Positions 5,613-8,000 of a stretch of 8,000 nucleotides of DNA are shown in pieces. Origin of the DNA: an uncultured Clostridia bacterium (GTDB lineage: Bacteria; Bacillota; Clostridia; Saccharofermentanales; DTU023); contig CAKZWV010000051.1 of assembly GCA_937922005.1 (NCBI GenBank), forward strand, positions 1-8,000, given 5' to 3'. Each line of letters opens with the position of its first letter. Position 1 is the first letter of the stretch. The notes beneath the pieces are model-generated. The model saw nothing but the letters and a program-made list of their open reading frames with translations, was not told the DNA's origin and ran no database searches. The translations under genes and the position numbers were made by a program.

Positions 5613-6983
5613 CTACTTCGCCTTCCCCAGGGCCTTTTCTAGCAAGGGCAGGTTCTCCCGCATCATATCCAGATAGGTCACTCCCTTGGTCAGTTCATCT
5701 GCCGTCACCTGGTGGCCCGAATGGTAGGTCAAAATCTCTGCCCCTGTGGCGTCGGCGACCGTTTTTGCGATCTTCTGGTCCGACCCCTCCAAGGTGAAAA
5801 CAAAAGGAATTTTGTTATCCTTCACATAATCAATCAGGGCAGCTACCCGTTTGGCACTCACCGCCTTCTCATGGGCACATCCGTCAAAGGCCGCTCCAAA
5901 TTTCAGGTCATAATCCCGGACCAGATAGCGGAGAGGGAAACGATCCGCAAAAATCAAGACTTTTCGCTCTAGGTCTTTCGAAGTCAAAGCCTTATCATAA
6001 GCCTCCTCCAGCTCTTCCATCTCCTTTTCATAGACCTTCGCATTCTTTTCGAAATACGCTCGATCTTCCGGACTCAGTTCGATCATCACTTTTGTTAGTG
6101 CCTCAAGTATATCCTCCATATTATCAAGAGACGTCCAAACATGCTCGTCCTTCTCATCCTCATGGTGGTGATGGTGGTCATGATCGTCATCATGATCATG
6201 GTCGTGATCGTCATCGTCATCATGGTCGTGATCATGGTCGTCATCGTGGTCGCGATCGTCATGATCTTTATCATGGTCATGGTCGTGATCCTCATCATGG
6301 TCATGATCTTCATCATGATCATGGTCGTGATCGTCATCATGATCATGATCTTCGTCATGGTCATGATCGTGGTCTTCGTCATGGTCTTCATCGTCGCCAT
6401 GGTCGTGATCCTCGTCATGGTTATGGTCGTGGCTATCGGCAAAAACCGAACAGGAGAGATCGTGGGCCGCCAGCAAATCCACCTGGTCCATAAGGGCAAA
6501 TGTCCGCACTTTTTGACCTTGATCCTCAGCCAAATTCTTCAAAACCTGGTCCACCCAGACCTCATCCTCCGAACCCACTCGCAGGAAAAGGTCGGCCCGG
6601 GCGATCTTTTTGATGTCCTCTGGGCTGGGCTCAAAGCTGTGGGCGTCTGTCCCAGGCTTCAAAAGCAGGTCCACGTCCACCCGGTCGCCCCCAATGGCCC
6701 TTGCCAAGTCATAGGCAGGAAAGAGAGAAGTCACCAAGCTCAGTTTTTTCTCAGATTTCTCCTCTACCGACCTCGAACCGGTGTTAGCATCGCCCTCTCC
6801 TTGAGTCTCCTTTGTTTTTTGAGAAGTCCCCTGGTCCGAAGCCTGCGTCCCAGTTTTTGTATTTCCCTGGCATCCAGTCAATAGTCCAGCAAATAATCCC
6901 GTCACCAGACAGCAGATCACCAAGCAGGCCAGGATCTTACGAGCGGGTAACTTTACAAAATGGGTAGGTACTAGTTTTATCAT
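5613..6983 (-). CDS. znuA: zinc-binding lipoprotein of a metal ABC transporter (ZnuA/AdcA family)
   Basis: 456-residue cluster A-1 solute-binding protein that captures zinc outside the membrane for ZnuBC. The N-terminus is a lipoprotein signal peptide: basic start, hydrophobic stretch, lipobox LTGC with Cys38 as the lipidated residue. A Thr/Ser/Lys/Glu-rich linker (about 41-80) follows. Metal-site landmarks are GTDAHSFEPSPED (His115) and HVWTSLDN (His281). The position usually holding the third His reads FADRFPLRY; this resembles a clostridial subgroup, where HSGH (His421, His424) may contribute instead, which is my inference. Residues about 183-280 form a huge His/Asp-rich loop with some 33 His, several-fold longer than usual. 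The ATG at 6983 has AAGGAG six bases upstream; an upstream TTG at 7016 lacks one. It is the first gene of the znuA-znuC-znuB operon. Confidence 0.94.
   Translation of the reverse strand: MIKLVPTHFVKLPARKILACLVICCLVTGLFAGLLTGCQGNTKTGTQASDQGTSQKTKETQGEGDANTGSRSVEEKSEKKLSLVTSLFPAYDLARAIGGDRVDVDLLLKPGTDAHSFEPSPEDIKKIARADLFLRVGSEDEVWVDQVLKNLAEDQGQKVRTFALMDQVDLLAAHDLSCSVFADSHDHNHDEDHDHGDDEDHDEDHDHDHDEDHDHDDDHDHDHDEDHDHDEDHDHDHDKDHDDRDHDDDHDHDHDDDDDHDHDHDDDHDHHHHHEDEKDEHVWTSLDNMEDILEALTKVMIELSPEDRAYFEKNAKVYEKEMEELEEAYDKALTSKDLERKVLIFADRFPLRYLVRDYDLKFGAAFDGCAHEKAVSAKRVAALIDYVKDNKIPFVFTLEGSDQKIAKTVADATGAEILTYHSGHQVTADELTKGVTYLDMMRENLPLLEKALGKAK
6144..6437 (-). repeat. low-complexity (GAY CAY)n tract encoding the His/Asp loop of ZnuA
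   Basis: The tract is made almost wholly of GAT/GAC and CAT/CAC codons with occasional GAG/GAA. It gives a hexanucleotide-like repeat of about 294 bases encoding HD, HDED and HDHD patterns and a final run of five His. The codons vary between synonyms, so it is not a perfect DNA repeat. Selection on the protein, rather than fresh slippage alone, is likely. Confidence 0.9.
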
Positions 6984-7010
6984 AGTCAACTCCTTACTTA
7001 TCACGGGATC

Positions 7011-7022
7011 AAACAATTGTTT
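7011..7022. promoter_or_regulatory. 12-bp perfect palindrome in the znuA leader
   Basis: AAACAATTGTTT (7011-7022) is self-complementary and lies 28 bases before the znuA ATG. A second palindrome, TTGTACAA (7025-7032), is next to it. Neither matches the Zur or AdcR consensus as I know them. They are candidate protein-binding or RNA-structure sites, without direct support. Confidence 0.35.
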
Positions 7023-7044
7023 CCTTGTACAATCAAGAAAGCAT

Positions 7045-7076
7045 CAAATGGTCCCTAAAACGCAAAAAGTGCCCCC
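7045..7076. repeat. copy 2 of the ~30-nt element shared with the pepC promoter
   Basis: The plus strand reads CAAATGGTCCCTAAAACGC, then AAAAAG and TGCCCCC, matching the blocks of the copy at 2842-2871. Here its right end forms part of the terminator-like hairpin and its T tract. In both loci it lies upstream of a minus-strand gene and in the same orientation. Confidence 0.45.
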
Positions 7077-7092
7077 GCATTCACGGGAGCAC
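7064..7092 (-). terminator. terminator-like hairpin in the znuA leader
   Basis: On the minus strand GTGCTCCCG (7092-7084) pairs over nine positions, one of them T-G, with CGGGGGCAC (7077-7069). The loop is six bases, and five T (7068-7064) follow. It can be read two ways: the end of the zinc-ribbon gene's transcript, or an attenuator in the znuA leader. The promoter at 7108-7136 lies upstream of it, so znuA transcripts from that promoter must read through. Confidence 0.75.
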
Positions 7093-7107
7093 TCAAGTCT
7101 GTCTGGC

Positions 7108-7136
7108 ATCATAGCAGGAGGACCGATTCCTGTCAA
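7108..7136 (-). promoter_or_regulatory. near-consensus promoter of the znuACB operon
   Basis: On the minus strand a perfect TTGACA (7131-7136) and TATGAT (7108-7113) are exactly 17 bases apart. It starts 19 bases after the stop of the zinc-ribbon gene. Transcription would begin near 7101 and give znuA a leader of about 118 bases that begins almost directly with a terminator-like hairpin. Confidence 0.75.
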
Positions 7137-7154
7137 GGGGCCGACTTTAGAAAC

Positions 7155-7871
7155 TCAACCCCATCTATTGAACCGCCTAGGTAGCTTCGGGGACATGTTT
7201 TCACATAGGTATCGGGCGTACCAGTCGTCCCACAACCCATACGTGGCATAAAAAACTGTCAAAAATAACCAAAAATAATAAAAAAATACTTCTTGTTCTG
7301 TGTAACCCTCTGTAGTCAGTACACCCCATTTCTTGCCTAGCGTATACGCCACCCACCAATAATGAAATATTGCATGGTAGCGCAACAGTAAAAACAGTAG
7401 GGTGTAGAGGATGATTCCCATGATGACCTTTGCCTTTATCGTATGCAATATCCACATCTTCTCTTTGAGAAAATGCTTATATACCAGATTACTGTCGTGA
7501 TTTGCTAAATACACATCAATGATTAGTGGAAAAATTAGCCTACCAAAATAAAGTTGGATATGACTTGAGAGTACAAAAGAATCGCGATCTAATACCTTAG
7601 CAGCTCCCGAATTCCAGTAGCGAAGATTATCTGCAATCACAAGGGGAATTGTCAGAAAAACAGCCACATTTTTAATTCTTTCAGATATACGAAGATGTTT
7701 ACGGAAGGATAGGATCTCCCCATATCGTCTAGCTCTATCTTCTAATTTAACACGGGCGAAATTGCTAGAGACAAGAGTACCGCATTTGGGGCAACATAGA
7801 AAGGACGTTTCCGCTTCTGAAAACTGATAACCACAGTCCTCATTTTCACAGATCAACACTTGCCTGGCCAT
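7155..7871 (-). CDS. zinc-ribbon membrane protein of unknown function
   Basis: I do not recognise this 238-residue protein as a named family. Its N-terminus is a small zinc ribbon with Cys8-X4-Cys13 and Cys27-X2-Cys30 (ICENEDCGYQF, CCPKCG; Cys26 is extra). A basic linker follows, then about four hydrophobic segments around residues 69-85, 108-124, 146-178 and 197-214, with many aromatic residues and a Trp-rich C-terminal part. Cytoplasmic ribbon plus membrane body is the likely layout. The ATG at 7871 has AAGGAGG five bases upstream, a strong start. The gene is markedly AT-rich compared with the znu genes, which suggests a different origin. It is upstream of and codirectional with znuA, but a promoter and hairpin separate them, so shared function is not implied. 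Confidence 0.8.
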   Translation of the reverse strand: MARQVLICENEDCGYQFSEAETSFLCCPKCGTLVSSNFARVKLEDRARRYGEILSFRKHLRISERIKNVAVFLTIPLVIADNLRYWNSGAAKVLDRDSFVLSSHIQLYFGRLIFPLIIDVYLANHDSNLVYKHFLKEKMWILHTIKAKVIMGIILYTLLFLLLRYHAIFHYWWVAYTLGKKWGVLTTEGYTEQEVFFYYFWLFLTVFYATYGLWDDWYARYLCENMSPKLPRRFNRWG

Positions 7872-8000
7872 GCATCCCTCCTTGTATTGGATAGAGTCTT
7901 ACTCTCACAAGAGCCACAGTTATTTCACCGTTCCACCATCTGATTGCATGGTCCCATTTGTATTGTTGAGCTCTTGTCACAAATGCCACATGCGATAATG
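7872..8000. other. upstream region of the zinc-ribbon gene
   Basis: No gene is visible. On the minus strand a short inverted repeat, AGAGT-AAG-ACTCT, lies just before the ribosome binding site. I found no well-spaced promoter. A TTGTGA followed after 17 bases by ATACAA is the best I can offer and is weak. Confidence 0.35.

Noticed and set aside
6144..6437. CRISPR-like array in the repetitive tract
   Set aside because: Units are only a few codons long with no spacers. It is a coding low-complexity region inside znuA.
6092..6499. Other long frames across the His/Asp tract (RHHGRD-rich on plus, TTM/TIMT-rich on minus)
   Set aside because: These are out-of-frame readings of the same low-complexity DNA. 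The znuA frame has the signal peptide, lipobox and family motifs on both sides.
6141..6884. Plus-strand open frame encoding a Val/Ile/Met-rich, membrane-like protein
   Set aside because: It is the antisense reading of the GAY/CAY tract of znuA (GAT and CAT become ATC and ATG). It has no ribosome binding site and the hydrophobicity is an artefact of codon complementarity.
6984..7016. znuA start at TTG 7016
   Set aside because: The AAGGAG ribosome binding site lies inside this stretch, correctly spaced for the ATG at 6983, which also begins a proper lipoprotein signal peptide.
7925..7965. Possible third copy of the shared element (ATGGTCCC near 7950)
   Set aside because: Only eight bases match the core and the flanking blocks are absent; probably chance.

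Overview
The window looks like chromosomal DNA from an anaerobic member of the Bacillota. The reasons are the strong AGGAGG ribosome binding sites, TTGACA/TATAAT-type promoters with 17-18 base spacers, a PepC-type C1 aminopeptidase, a YitT-family membrane protein and a lipoprotein metal-binding subunit of a clostridial-looking type. A Clostridia/Tissierellia relative is a guess from protein style; no rRNA or other marker gene is present. Most of the window is fairly GC-rich. Bases 7155-7871 and the first ~200 bases are clearly AT-richer.

Layout, left to right. (1) Bases 1-359 are intergenic. They hold the promoter, ribosome binding site and start codon of a minus-strand gene that runs off the left edge, a terminator hairpin (182-216) and a 24-bp imperfect tandem repeat (299-346). 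(2) pepC (1448-2803) and a YitT/DUF2179-family gene (360-1424) form a minus-strand pair, probably one transcript ending at the hairpin. The YitT protein has an extra N-terminal tail built partly from 5-residue repeats. (3) A divergent 136-base region holds opposing promoters for pepC and for a plus-strand EamA/DMT-type transporter (2940-3842). (4) The transporter converges on, and overlaps by 29 bases, the last gene of a minus-strand znuA-znuC-znuB high-affinity zinc uptake operon (6983 to 3814). (5) Upstream of znuA, a near-consensus promoter is followed almost at once by a terminator-like hairpin. Beyond it lies an AT-rich gene for a zinc-ribbon membrane protein of unknown function (7155-7871).

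How the genes work together. ZnuA is a lipoprotein that should capture metal outside the membrane, ZnuB is the permease and ZnuC the ATPase. ZnuA carries a His/Asp-rich loop of about 98 residues. No metal regulator gene lies in the window. PepC, YitT and the DMT transporter show no evident functional link to zinc uptake.

Points most worth following: a perfect in-frame 42-bp tandem duplication at the translated start of znuB; the giant His/Asp loop of ZnuA and its missing usual third metal-ligand His; the promoter-plus-hairpin leader of znuA; a ~30-nt element shared between the pepC promoter and the znuA leader; and the atypical C-terminus of PepC. I saw no mobile element, CRISPR array, tRNA or rRNA, and nothing I can confidently call a wholly new system.
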